Shown: positions 25,624 to 38,672 of the stretch, piece by piece
How positions within the stretch are numbered: the stretch's first letter is position 1
Layout of the letters: the number at the start of each line of letters is the position of its first letter
The notes under the pieces: model-generated
The model's database searches: none
Seen by the model: only the letters and a program-made list of their open reading frames with translations
What the model was told of the DNA's origin: nothing
Translations under genes and position numbers: made by a program
NCBI GenBank assembly: GCA_013365325.1
Contig: JABVXV010000036.1
Span: forward strand, 248,001 to 312,000
Origin: Dipetalonema caudispina
Taxonomy: Eukaryota > Nematoda > Chromadorea > Rhabditida > Onchocercidae
Direction of reading: 5' to 3'
Length of the DNA stretch: 64,000 nucleotides

Positions 25624-28600
25624 ATGAAACCGAAGCAAGATAACGTATTTCGTGTTTATTTATGCAAGAAAGGTGACAAAAAATGTAAAGGAAGAAGGTG
25701 TGACGTCATATTGGTAATATGATATTTCTTATATATCTGATATAATTAATTAATCTGGACCTAATTTAAATATAAATACACTACTGTTTAATAATGTTTC
25801 TTCTGATATTTTACTATATCATATAAAAACTGGGAACTATTTATGATTCTATTTTGGAAATGTTCATTTGCAAAGCTTTATGAATATTTCAGAAAGGAGC
25901 ATGCTTATTATCTATTCTTCATTTTTTGTTATATTCAGGATATTTTTTTCCTGTTTCTAGAGCAGTAAAGATCTTCCTGGATTGCATTTGGGTAATATAT
26001 TAGAGATCTCGGCATCACTAGATCAACGTTTTTACGTACAACATTTACATGAAGATGTTGAAAGTGGGACATACAGAGAAAGACGCATTTATATTGAGAA
26101 AGCGATTGCTGATATGTTTTCACTTTCTCAAAATCAGTATGTTACAATCAAAATCGTTGAAAAAAAACAGGTAAGTTGATAAAAAGTTTATGAAACAAAT
26201 ATTAGGATATTCATGTTGAATAGCTTATTTCTTATGCTCTGTTAAATCAAAATACTATACTTTAATATTTTAATAAATTTCTTCCCTTATTCATAACTTT
26301 TATCATTAGATTAACCTAGCATAAATTATTAAATCTATTAAAAATGACTTCCTTTTACGATTATTGAATTACTAAATTTTTATTAGAAATAGCTTGAAAT
26401 AAAAATAGAATCAAATTTATGCAGGTAGTATTGGATAATATCGAGATTATTATCAAAGAACGCTATGTTAGTCGATCTGATATGTGGCGTTATCGGGATT
26501 GCCTTATTGACACATGCGCATATGTTGGAAAGAAAGTGGAATGGTTGCTTATTCCATCCACTGTTATTAGCCTTTGGGCAAAGGGTGAAGTTGTAAGCAT
26601 TCTACTATTATAGATATGCTAATAATCGTAATATAAATTTCCATCATTAATAAGTTTTGTTGTGTAAGCTAGTTGTATCTTTCAAAATCTATCAAATCCA
26701 ATATTGATTTTTTTTATAGCTCTTAATTTTATAGATTATTTTGTTATAGTTTGGTAGTAAAAGTTTGTTAACGAAGTCCATAATTGCTTAACGTAAGGCT
26801 TCTGTATTTTAAATTTGACACGCGAGTAATAAAAAATCACCGTGCATAATTAATAATGATCGTTAGGAGAGATACTAAAACAATTACAATTTAATGATAT
26901 AAACAGTTGTTTTGTACACTTCAATTGGTATATTTATATATATTCAGTTTATAATATGTAATATTTATTTCAGGTTAAAAGTGGTTACGTTTCAGAAGAT
27001 ACACGTATAGTGTTTCGTTCAGCAAGTACTATGGTATATTGTTGAGTCATACAGTTATTTTCACACTTTTTTAAAGTTTATTTTTAATTTTATCTTTAAA
27101 TATAATAATTTTTATATTGTCACGATACGAAATTATTCAGATGCTGGTATATGTTCAAATGAGTTCAGAAATGTGGGATTTCGATCCATACGGTGATCTT
27201 TACTTCGAAAAATGTGTTAATGGTTTTTTTCCACAACTATTTGAACAATGGAAAAAACAGCATTGCGCACATTCGATAACATTCATTATCACTTCAAGGT
27301 TATTTTTATCCTTAGAGCAGTTTATGAAAGCTATTTCCCTATCAATTATGATGCAGTATTGTAATGTTGATTGCAGGAGCTAAAAATTGGGAATTGAATT
27401 TAATCAATTTGTTTAGGTATCTACTGATTTTCACTTCACATTTCGTTACATCCTGTGTTCCAATATGTGAGAGATTTTCATCCAAAGTTCGATCCAGAAG
27501 GGTGAATGGAGGAGTTTTTATTAAAATACAAACGTAGTATGAAGCTGAAATATGTGATATTATAGCTTCGAACTTTTTTCAGATGGTACTTTGAGGAAGG
27601 AGTTCTGAATGAGGAAATGAAAGAGAAACTATGTATTGATTATAGAGGAAAATATTACGAGGTTTGATTGCAATTCATCACTTTTCAAATCGATTCTGTT
27701 GCATTTCAACTTGAAGTTCTGTATGGAACACCGTATCTTTCTTGCAGGATTTTTATCGAATTATCGTGCAAAATGAACATTACGATGATTGGAGACATGC
27801 TGTTTTATCGAAGGTTTGCAGTTCATTTTATTTCGTATGGATATTTCTTTATTTTATATGGATATTTCATCGAAATTGTTGAAATATTTTATTCTATGTT
27901 GCAGTTGCGGTTGGTCTTCAGCACGTACAAAAATAGCGTGAAGGAGTTCATCTGCAAGCAATTAAATGTTTGTTTTGAATTTTCTTCGTAAATCTTTCTT
28001 AGCCTTTCAGTATAACTTACAATTTCCAATAATTGCAGAAGTCTCCTTTTTTTGTCTTGTCAAATTGAATTATTTGTTGAATTATTTATATATAAGGTGG
28101 ATACAAAAGAAAAAGAGCTTGCTGTGCTTTCAACAGCTGCCGATGGCAATTTTCTGCAAGTCCTCAATTTATCAATGAATGAATTTAGTGTTTACTTTAC
28201 CAATCGTCGTTTTGAAACTGTTGGCCAGCAGGTTTGAATAGTTTTAATATTTTCTTTTTTTGTCTCGATTTACCTACACTAATCGACATTTTGAAACTGG
28301 ATTTCATATATCATCAAGTTTTTTTTTCCTTTTCGACGGATAAGTTTTTCGCTTTTAATATGAGAATGAGTTAAAGGAGATGCTTGTAAGAAAACAGTCT
28401 TGTATCAAATCTTTCAAATATCATTCAGATAAAGTTTTATAGCATTTTCATTTTTAGAGTTCGAAATATTTTAGAAAATCAACAGAATTTCAGATCGTTT
28501 TTGTCAGCGCAGGTGGAGGAGTTTTCAATGTTGATCGTGATTTGGTCAATATGACTAAGCAGCGCCTCATCGATATGGGTATATCTCTAGATCTTGTGTG

Positions 28601-31600
28601 TCTTGGTGAACAACCACTTCACGCTGTACCTCTTTTTGTTTTTCAAAGGTTATCATTTTCGAAATCGTACTTTTCAATCCTTGCTTTCCCATTTTTAAAT
28701 TCAGCGTTCTCTTGCTTCCTCATACCATAATATACTATTCAAACTAATATCGATTAATATTGATAAATTAGGTGTTAGATTTTATTGTAGATTCTGTTTA
28801 TTTTTATTTCTCTTTCGAAGATATTTTAAAACTCAGTAATTGCATTCTATCCATATTGTTTATTAATTAAGAACAAACGACATCTATCCTTCGGAAGATT
28901 ATTTAATACCGCATTGGATGAATTATTCATATTATCAGATGAGCCGACGTTCCGCAATATCAATCAAATTCAAACCAAGAATTAATCTTCCAGATGAGTT
29001 GCTTCGGGTTGGTTGTTGTTTCTTGTTATGCAGCTAGTTGCGAATATGTGCAGTTTAGGCTTAAACGAATTTTACATTCTCTTTACAGTATGCTCACAGA
29101 GGTCTGGTTATGGAGACAACTGGTTCACTAGTTAACGATATCGATGCTGCCGATGAAAAAGCTTTTTCATCACTTCTTGAAAGTAGTTCTATGAAAAGTA
29201 GCGTAAATATAGCGTCAGAGTTCTCCAAAGAGTTTCTGGTGATGAAAAACCCAAATCATGGAGATACCGGTTTTGTTCGTTTTTTTTCAGTCTTTTTTCC
29301 ATTAAAATAAAATATTAAAAGAAAATACAAAAATAAGAAGGAAAAAGCATTGCAATCTCTCTCATTCTTAAATGGATTTGGAGAAGGATAGGTGTGCAAA
29401 GATTAACATACTTGTTTTTCTCCTGATTTCTCGGCGAAAATTGTCGTATATATTATGAGATATCGTTTTTGCTGGCTTTTAGACCGAAAAGTAGATATCA
29501 TAGATCCCTACTTTTCTTTCAGAGAGTTTCACTTATCATTATGTTATAACTTCTTACAAAAAAGGAAAATATGGACCGGTTATAAAGAAATTTTCAGGAA
29601 CCACAGTATGGAACGGAAAGTTCATGGCAAAACAGCTTCGAGAAATGCGTTGCAAGCAGCCTTCCCGAACCTGATTTGCTAGTGGATCCGCTGGGATGCA
29701 AAAAATCACAAGACATACTGGCTATGATTGAGAGACGTCCGTTAATTAACCCATTTAAACCCGAAAAATTTAGTGGTACGTATTTATTTTATTAACTTCG
29801 TCCTGGACTACAAAAAGATTTTGTGGTGTGTTGTTTTAACAGCTCATTACATTAGTTATTGTAATAGGAACTATTTATTTACCATTATTTTGTGTTTTTT
29901 TTTCTTTTTTTTTTCACTTATTACCAGTGATAACAATAATTACTAACTGATCATTGGTATTACTTTTGAGAAAAAAGAAGAAATCTCTGCCATACTGAAT
30001 TTAAAATCGTCACATTCCTCTTAAACGGCATTTGCTACTGTAAAACATCACTAATTATGGTACATTCACATCACAATTGAATATCTCTGATGTTCAGCAC
30101 ATCCTGTATCGTTTATGGAATTCCCCTAAAACGAAATTGAAATTCAATGGTAGTTACATTACAGTTTTGTTTAAGAGCAAATATTAGCTTATATTCAGTA
30201 CCTTTGTTGTTTGTGACCACAAGATAACACACTGTCCTATCATGTCACATTAGTGGATATACTTGATAACAGTGTGTGTTCAATGTTTCTCTTAGCAAGT
30301 TTACAAAACATCTTTCAGTACCAATCACAGCTAATCGACGTCGTTGGATTCATGTGTTTCCAGTAGACAAATTCGGACGTTCGAAATTGGCGCATCATTA
30401 TGTAGCCGGTAAAAGTGTCATTGATATTATACAGGATGATGAGCCAGAGACGAGTGAACCAAGTGTTAGTATTAATGGTTCTCCATCACGTACATCATTC
30501 TCTGATCAACTTTTCGAAGATGTTGGTAGTGGCAGGTTTGTATCAGAAATTTCGCGTCTTCATTTCTCTTAATTTTTTTGGAAACAAAACCAGTGAATTA
30601 TTAGGAATGTTCGGAATTATGACATGATACTATTAGCTCAATTTAAGGATTACAAGTCTTGTTCCTATATATTCTATTGAAATCCTGCTGCCAGTGGTAT
30701 TAATTTTTAAATGATTTTTTCTTTCTTTTTTTACCACAAGGATGAATTGGACACTCGACAGAGTAATAATGCAGAAAAAATACAAGCTATACAAGCTGTA
30801 ATTTGAAACGCAAGAAATAATACTTTGTTTTTAATTTGATTGGATGATCATAAACAAGATTTTTGCTGATTATTTTTTCAGGGTTAAAGGATTGGGAGCA
30901 GGAGGGAAGAGATGCGTTTGGGCTTGGGGTTCAACTGGTGAAGAGAAGTGGAATCCAGATATGGAAATTGGTGTTGATTGGAAATCGCTTATACGTACGG
31001 CTCTTCTTCCATTAACTACCGATTTCTTTCCGGATAGACGCAGTATGAGTGTAGACTATATAATTAAAGTAATTTTTCGTTTGTTTATTTTTGTTACTTC
31101 TTGGTTGTTGCTTAATTTAATGGACGTTGGAGATTATAAGCGTCTTAGGATGAGAATCGTTTAGGAACTTATCTTCAGGCATTTACATGTTGTTAATGTA
31201 GGAATCTGTATCCATTCTCGCTGAAATGAAATATTCAGTTTATTTATTCAGTCCCATCAACTGCCGATATATTTCGATTTGGTGCGTGAATGGCTGGAAG
31301 ATTCGAAGTGTAATGATTTAGAACTGCTTCGAAATCTCGTCTTTGATCAGCTTGTTTATCAACGTTTGCAACGTGGTTTTCAAATAGTTCTTCTGGATAA
31401 AAAGATGATACATGATGCTATTGGCGTTAGTGTAAGTTATCGTCGTGAAACCTGGATATGAATTATTGGCAAGATGCAAACTTTGCGAATGTAATGCTAT
31501 GTAATATTGAACTCATCTTAGTTTAACCAATGATTATTTACTAGTTGACGATAACACTTGATTTTGCGGCGTGTGAAAATAAAAAACATATTTCCCCCGG

Positions 31601-34600
31601 AATATCTTTCATCTTCTTATGTTGAAACTTAAGATCATTTAGGAAGAGCATCCAGAAAGGATGGAAGATACGACGATGATTTCTCGAGAATGTTTCTTAT
31701 CATTCAATCAAATTTATCACCGTTTGTGTATGATAGATAATGGAATAATTGTTACTCAATTTTCACCAAGAATTGAAGAACCTCCCGAGACACCTGAAGC
31801 AGCTAAACGAAGGGAATATACATATCTGTTCCAAATACCGGAATGCCCTCAGTATACTTTGTGTAGTACAAGGTATTTCTTTCATTCAAGTACTAAACTT
31901 TTCTTTAAAATGTTTTACTAGAGACATGAAGGTAACAGTAGTTCATAACAGCGGAATTTACAGTTTAATAAATAAATATTCGCATATTGCAAACATGTCT
32001 TACAACCACCTAAAAATCCATTTATTCTATGTTACTAATTACTAAAGGAAGAGAATGAGTGATGTTACGAAATGTTGGGCTGATGTAGATCGATGTATGT
32101 CTGCATTGGATGTACTAAAATTGGGATTGTTCATCAAATGATTTGAAACATCATTTCTTTTTTTTTAGATTTCAAAAATATGATCTATCAAGCCTGAGTT
32201 GGAGCCTTCTTGATACAGAACTTCAAAATCGTTATGTTTCACGACTGTTCGAGGACAATATGAGATGTTTTGCATCAAGGTTATTTTGTTCTCTATGTTT
32301 ATTCTCCAAATTTTTATTGTACATATATATATATATATATATATATAATGTTATTTTATGCTTTATGTCTATATTATATAACAAAGAGAAAAATGTAGTT
32401 AAAAAAGTCGTAATGGACGATGTCTTAATCTGTAGAAATGAATTTTTCTGAAAATAATAATATGACATCTTTATGTTGCTTAGGTTTCTACTAACACCAT
32501 TGTGTGCCTCAATAACGAAGGCAATTATAACTGAACGTAATGGTGGTGACAAATATATGGCACTTTTTGATCCATCATTCTCCAGAAGACAGGAAGAAGG
32601 GTTTTTAAAGTTTGCTGAGGTGCTAAATCGATTCAGAAGGAAAACTTCGCCAAGACACAAAAGGTATTGACAGTTATTATTTTTTTATATTAAAGGGGGC
32701 GTATTATTGTTTGAAATCTTACACGTCGTTGGCATTCTTGACTAATTATTAGACTAAATTTATGCGTTTGACATTGTGCCACAATTTGATCAGGGAAATT
32801 GTCATGCATGAAAATACGAATCTGTTAATAACGATCTACACTCAAGCTTGGCTCAAAGCATAACATCTTGTTATTATGGCTTGAATTCCAGGTTAATGGT
32901 CTCAACAAGCGATGTGGAAAGTCGAATATATAGCGTTGAAAATATTGATGTTTTGTTGAATGGTTGGCGTGAAAGTTATTTGCCACTTTATTCGCAGGAT
33001 TCCACCAGTCGATTCCCGTCATGCATGTTTCTGACAATAGAATTTGTTGCCTGGCTAATGGCCAATGTTTCCGAATTATCGACTCGACAAGATGCTATAG
33101 AATTTGCTGGAAGCTTGATTTCAGCTGGGAAGATACGGATGCTACAACCAGGTTTATATTTTAATCATTAGTCAATGAAAATATTTAAGTATAACTTCCC
33201 AAGCTGAATACTTATGGAAATTTTGCGTTTCATTTTTTCACCATTGACGAGATCAATTACACTTTATCTGGGATAAAGGAAAAAGATAGAAAAAAAAAAT
33301 CTAAGCACAACATCCTGAGGTAGGTGGCTTACTTTGCATATTATGCTTTGAGAGAGTTCTTGCGGTAATGATTTAGATATAGAGCAGAGCTTTATTTATA
33401 CTTGATTTTCATCTGTCCTTTTTCAGCTGAAGCATTAGTCGATGATCTCAATTCTTCTGTATCAACTGAAAGTCACTGGCATGAGTTTCGTTGCGGTTTC
33501 TTTTTATGTTACTTTGTGAACAAATATATTTCGGAGGATAAAGTAGAAGAAAAAGAACCTTGGTCACGAGTTATTCAGTGTGAAATTGGCAAAAAGTAAG
33601 TTGGCTAGTGTTTTGCTAATTCGAAGAGATAAAAGTTCTATGAGAAATCAAAGTTTTGTAAATCTGTTCTAGGTGTTCGGGTCTTACATCGGTCGATTGT
33701 GCATATAAGCTGGATTCTATAGAGATGAAGTTTTACGCGCAGTTACAAAAAACAGCAGATTCTGGAGGACATGAATATCTCCCACAACATGTATCGCAAT
33801 TCTTGGAGTGGGGCAGAGTAAACATTTTTTTCAATTTTCGTTTTTCATTTTGTTATATTCATTGCAATAACTCTTCCGTTAGTGACACGATCGTATACGA
33901 TTGGACCATACATGGTCTAAAAAAGAATTGATACTTTAGCACTTCTTTAGATTTCAATGTCATCTATTCACTGGGCAGAATGGAGTATGACTCGATCCCT
34001 TCTCATATCGTAGTTTGTTCAAACTGACTTCATAATCATTTGCTGAAATCTGATTCTCATTTTCATATGTGAAAATCTAAGATTGTATCAGATATTTCCT
34101 CATTTTAGGTTTTTTGCGAAAAAACTTTTTGTGCCACAAAATCTTTCGAAATTGGAGTACGATGGTTCATGGCAAATAGTCAGACGGTGGCGGAAACTGT
34201 ACGTCACTGGTGTAGCAAAGCTGCTAATCTTTCGTTTCATATGTTTCCGGTGCCCGAGGATCCCTTTCCACATGCCTTGAATCCTCTTTCACCACCACTT
34301 CAATGTCCTGTGGTCATACCTTTCAGACCAAACAGAGTTCAGTCGCATTATGTGAGACTTTATGCTTTTGAGTTCACTTATAAATTAGGAGAATTTTTCA
34401 GATCATAATATTTTTTGTTATAATTTCTTTACGTTATTACTTCTCCAGGCTTCTTCAGATTCCTATGGAGATTGGCCTAGTATTAGCTCGAGGATTAGGG
34501 TGACATGTTTCTCTGTACATGTTATTATAGCTTTTTTGAAAAATTGCACATCATGCTTGTTTACCTAATACTGGGTTAAATGATATACTACTCAGGCTTC

Positions 34601-35147
34601 TAATTTTGTAGAAAATGTTCTTGATAATAATAATTGTAGGTTCATTTAGATTTGTCCACTTATTACTGCCATAATCACAGCTTTTGGATTCATTGAAATG
34701 GGTTGCTCAGCACATCAGGTACCACAATACGTTCACCTGACAGGTGGTATGTTTCTGATGTATGATGAAGTGCGGCAGGCATTTGTTTGGTCTTGGAATC
34801 ATATGCTCAGCCATCGATATCGTGCTAGCTTGTAATTCTTTTTTCCACTACTTTTTACTAAAAGAGTTTTGCATGTAACTAAGATTTAAGATGAAATCTC
34901 CTTATCAGGCATTTCGATTCAATAATCTGTGTTTCGGTTTATTTAATGCCTAAATTTGTACTCTACTAGGCAGAAAAAAAGGTTGTGAATCATATAAAGC
35001 AATGTTTTTATAAGAGTCATATATTCTTGTTTCAGGAATTGCTCGGAAGACTTTCAAGATTATATGCTATCGGATTTCCGTTCATTTTGTAGTAATGTGG
35101 ATAATCGTATTGATAATTATATTCATGATTTGCTTGAAAGTCAATAA
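25624..35147 (+). CDS. DEPDC5: GATOR1 complex subunit DEPDC5 (Iml1)
   Basis: GATOR1 is the GAP complex for RagA/B that switches off TORC1 at lysosomes when amino acids are short. About 28 exons give roughly 1330-1345 aa (human 1603): 25624-25713, 25961-26170, 26425-26592, 26974-27033, 27141-27298, 27472-27501, 27583-27661, 27748-27813, 27905-27967, 28097-28231, 28494-28648, 28872-29007, 29089 to 29238 or 29274, 29598-29775, 30319-30535, 30882-31068, 31252-31431, 31643-31872, 32048-32098, 32169-32279, 32484-32663, 32892-33151, 33427-33595, 33673-33817, 34109-34351, 34449-34499, 34650-34831, 35036-35147. Family landmarks in order: [74 protein letters not shown] and TDFFPDRR. Then come a DEP domain ([12 protein letters not shown], about 980-1065), [10 protein letters not shown] and a closing [12 protein letters not shown]. 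The low-complexity regions are shorter than in human. The 30-base and 51-base exons and the exon 13 donor are uncertain. Confidence 0.9.
32325..32347. repeat. (TA)n microsatellite in a DEPDC5 intron
   Basis: A run of TA dinucleotides lies in the intron between 32279 and 32484. Confidence 0.9.
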
Positions 35148-35148
35148 A
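35143..35148 (+). other. Poly(A) signal overlapping the DEPDC5 stop codon
   Basis: The end of the last exon reads AGT CAA TAA A, so AATAAA is formed by the last codon, the stop and one further base. No other AATAAA lies between here and the GPN3 start, so this is the likely signal and the 3' UTR would be very short. Confidence 0.55.
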
Positions 35149-35346
35149 TCGATTATAAACTCGGTTGTAGATATTTGTTAAAGTTTGCCGTTCTTTCGGT
35201 GCAGTGAATCTTTCTAAAGTTTCTTTTCTGTTTTTTTTTTTTTTCTGTATGGCTCAAAAAATACTATTTTTTTACTTAAGCTGATGATATCAAATTTCAG
35301 TGCATCAGAAAATTTGGAAACGGACTATGAACACTGATTGGTCGTG
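35149..35346 (+). promoter_or_regulatory. Putative intercistronic region with trans-splice acceptor
   Basis: The gap between DEPDC5 and GPN3 is 199 bases. It contains a T-rich tract at about 35220-35246 and a strong acceptor, CAAATTTCAG, ending at 35300, which is 46 bases before the GPN3 ATG. That order (poly(A) signal, U-rich tract, acceptor, start codon) matches nematode operons, where downstream genes receive a spliced leader. Confidence 0.5.
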
Positions 35347-37668
35347 ATGAAATATGCGCAATTGGTTGTTGGTCCAGCAGGAAGTGGCAAGGTTTGTCTT
35401 TAGTTAAAGTAATGTTACTTAACCAGTGTTATTCATCCCCATAATTCTTTAAAAATTTTAAACTTTCAGAGAAATACTTCTCAGAAACTCAAATTTATTA
35501 TCTTTAAAGAAAGGTTTATTTACTGTATGAATGTAATCATTTATAATTCTATGTTTAGTCAACATACTGTTCTGTGGTGCAGCAACATTGTCAGTCAGTA
35601 GGTCGTAACGTTTTCTTTGTTAATTTGGATCCTGCGGCCGAAAAATTCACCTATAATGCTGCTATTGGTTCGTTTATTTTGCTTGCGAAATATATCGCTT
35701 TTCTTGTTAAATGTTTGAAGTCATTTTATTGCTAAATTTCTAAAACATCATTTTACTTGTTGATTTTTGAAGTCGATCTTTTTACAGTTTCTATCAATTG
35801 TTTACTACGAAATAAGAGAAATATATTTAACATTAATTATAGGCTTTCATTAATTAACTTTGTAAGTTTGCAGTGATAACTGTATGCTATTAATTTTATA
35901 TATTAGATGTGCGAGAACTGATCAATGTTGATGATGTACAAGAAGATAAGCAATTAGTACTTGGCCCAAATGGTGCTTTGGTGTTTTGCATGGAATATCT
36001 GGTGCAGAATTTGGATTGGCTCCATGATCAGCTAAATGAGGGAGAGGACGATTATTTCATCTTTGATTGTCCAGGTTCTTATGTTACTCCATCATATTTG
36101 TTTTATGATGCTTTCATAATACCGAATACTATTTCATCAAGAATTCAGTTTGAGGTGTAAGATCATTCATATTTCACTATATAACAATGTACTTTCTAGG
36201 ACACTGCAGGAGATCTTTTGATCTTAACAGACAGGTCAGTTACGGGAATCATCATTAACAATTAGAGCTAGTAACTACATAATTGAAATTAATATTAATT
36301 CAGTTTACTTGGAATACTTAGTCTTATTTTCCTCTTTCAGGTCAGATCGAGCTGTATAGTCATTTGCCGGTAATGAGACAAATTGTTAATGCATTAAAAT
36401 CGTGGGACTTTAATATATGTTCTGTGTTCCTGCTTGATACGCAGTTTGTTTTGGATTGTGACAAATTCTTAGGTGGTGCACTAACTACTCTGTCAACTAT
36501 GATTTCAATGGAGGTGAGATCGTACTGCAATTGAGTTTGTATGTATCAAACGATAAAAATTACTAATAACAGAGAACCGCGAATTACTTTTTATACTTTA
36601 ATATTTAGCTGGATATATTCTGAAGTTCATTCTACTTATAGGTTCCAGCAGTAAATGTGTTAACAAAAGTTGATTTGTTATCTCAGCGTAATAAAGAACT
36701 GCTAGAAACTTTTCTGGAAACTGACGTATGCTCTATTCTGGACAGTGAAGAAACCTCACCCTGGAATGAGAGGTATCGCCAACTTTCACGAACAATCGCT
36801 GAAGTTTTGGATGATTATAGTCTTGTATGTACCTTTATTGTATATAAGTATCTTATGACAAACTATTTCTCTTGGGGGAAGTTCTGATGAATTCTTAAAT
36901 TTCATTCCGTAATTTTATACAAAGATGGAAATTTATGCGTTACCGATTTTTAGTACATATCTTTCTCTAGCTTTTCTTTTAATTTCGTTTTGGAGAGATC
37001 TTCCTGATTATTTTTTTCTTCCTGAAATCGTCTTTATAGAGAGCATTTTTTGAGGTACGCTTTGTTCCATTAGATATTGAAGATGATGAGTCGATTAGTG
37101 ATCTTTTATCGCTCATTGACAACACAATACAACATGGTGAGGATTTGGAGGTAAGTTCGATTTATACATTTATATAGGAATTTTCATGAAAGAAATAATG
37201 CATAATGTCATGCTATCATGGGTTAGGCTGTTGAAACGGAATAGAACTGGTGAGCCTGGGAATATATTTATGTATATATGTTTGTTTGTGTAAATCAAAA
37301 CTATGCAAAATTGATTGTTTTTTAAGCACCTAGGTAGACATACAGAATCCAAATAGAGAAAACGGTTGTTTCATATAAAGCTTGAACCCTTTGTTGGTCA
37401 CACATTGAAAAAGATGTAAATTGTATGATTATATGAGCTTTATTTCTTTCGCTTTATTTCTTGTGCCATAGCAATTCACAGCTTAAAAAATTCATTCATG
37501 AAAAAATGAGACAAGTATAAGTCTTCCATTACAAAAATAATTCTGAAAAAACTTTCTACTAATACTTATTAAAGTTTCATATGATTTTTTATATTCTGTG
37601 TTCCAATCACTTTTCAGGTGAAAGATCGTTATCCGGATGAATTAGATGATGGCAATAATGTTTATTGA
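35347..37668 (+). CDS. GPN3: GPN-loop GTPase 3
   Basis: A GTPase that, with GPN1, helps RNA polymerase II assemble and enter the nucleus. Seven exons (35347-35391, 35559-35667, 35907-36074, 36341-36513, 36642-36824, 37040-37150, 37618-37668) close to 279 aa (human 284). The P-loop GPAGSGKST spans the exon 1-2 junction. VNLDPAAE follows, then the family-defining loop in [14 protein letters not shown]. The G3 motif [15 protein letters not shown] is split at the exon 3-4 junction, and the G4-like VLTKVDLL is in exon 5. It ends in a short acidic tail ([17 protein letters not shown]). It is the probable second gene of an operon with DEPDC5. Confidence 0.95.
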
Positions 37669-37769
37669 GAGTTCTTACGAAACAGCAACTTTTCATTTCA
37701 CTCTTGCGGAGGCGGTTTGCTCACTTCTATGATTACAAATGTTTATTCATGTTGCTTATTAACTTGTTA

Positions 37770-37775
37770 AATAAA
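37770..37775 (+). other. Poly(A) signal of GPN3
   Basis: AATAAA lies 102 bases after the GPN3 stop and is the first canonical signal downstream. Confidence 0.6.
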
Positions 37776-38132
37776 GTATAAACATTGACTGATGTTATTT
37801 ACTATGCTCAGAACAATTTTCATGCACAGCGCTCTCATATATCAATAATCCAATCAGACTTTGTTGAGGCAAAAATTTGTTTTACCGCCAAGGACATTAG
37901 AAATATCATTAAGGAAGAACTATGGTACTTACCTAAAGCTTCTAACCGATTAACTATATCTTGTGGAGTAGTTATTTTGTATTTCGGTTAGTTGAAGAAC
38001 TTTGCTAAGATGCATATGAAAGTAGAACGAGGAAATAGCAGTAGCGGAAGTTAAGTTTTTTTCAAGTACAATGCTAAATTACTCTCGGGATTATTAACAA
38101 TAGTTAGGAAATTTGAGTGTCTTGTTCTAAGC

Positions 38133-38253
38133 TATCTTCGTATTCAATCTGATACCGAAAGACTAGTGGAAATTGTTATTCATAACTAGATATTTTTTGT
38201 TTTTTTTAAATTTAAAATGGATACTTATAAATTCTAAAGTTTATTAGGAGAAA
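38133..38253 (+). repeat. Gap-flanking duplicate, left copy (121 bases)
   Basis: These 121 bases, beginning TATCTTCGTATTCAATCTG and ending TTATTAGGAGAAA, are repeated without any difference immediately after the N gap. Such identical contig ends usually mean unmerged overlapping contigs. Confidence 0.9.
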
Positions 38254-38353
38254 NNNNNNNNNNNNNNNNNNNNNNNNNNNNNNNNNNNNNNNNNNNNNNN
38301 NNNNNNNNNNNNNNNNNNNNNNNNNNNNNNNNNNNNNNNNNNNNNNNNNNNNN
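38254..38353. other. Assembly gap of exactly 100 N
   Basis: One hundred N, the conventional placeholder for a gap of unknown size. Confidence 0.99.
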
Positions 38354-38474
38354 TATCTTCGTATTCAATCTGATACCGAAAGACTAGTGGAAATTGTTAT
38401 TCATAACTAGATATTTTTTGTTTTTTTTAAATTTAAAATGGATACTTATAAATTCTAAAGTTTATTAGGAGAAA
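38354..38474 (+). repeat. Gap-flanking duplicate, right copy (121 bases)
   Basis: Base-for-base identical to 38133-38253, in the same orientation. Confidence 0.9.
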
Positions 38475-38510
38475 TTCATTAAATGACTAATGTATCAAAA
38501 GTATCATTAC

Positions 38511-38672
38511 ATTAACATTGATTGATGCGCTATATTTGGGTCGTTTTGTTGGTAGTCCTGAAGTGATGATGATCAGTGAGCCATGGAATTGATCAACAAA
38601 TCGATCAACAACAAGATGGTAAGCTTTAGGAGGAAAAATTGCATCAGCACTTTTGGAAATATTGTATATCAA
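38511..38672 (-). CDS. Possible exon of an unrecognised minus-strand gene
   Basis: A minus-strand open stretch reads FPPKAYHLVVDRFVDQFHG and then SLIIITSGLPTKRPKYSAS, with a GTAATG donor-like end and an acceptor-like CCAAAAG upstream. Its composition stands out from the surrounding AT-rich sequence. No partner exon could be joined in frame. A strong donor on the same strand at 37932-37933 (TTTAG|GTAAGT) lies downstream but cannot be linked. It may be a fragment, an exon disturbed by the nearby gap, or chance. Confidence 0.2.

Noticed and set aside
37785..37991. 68-codon plus-strand frame after GPN3
   Set aside because: It overlaps the GPN3 3' region, has no splice signals on that strand and no recognisable motif.
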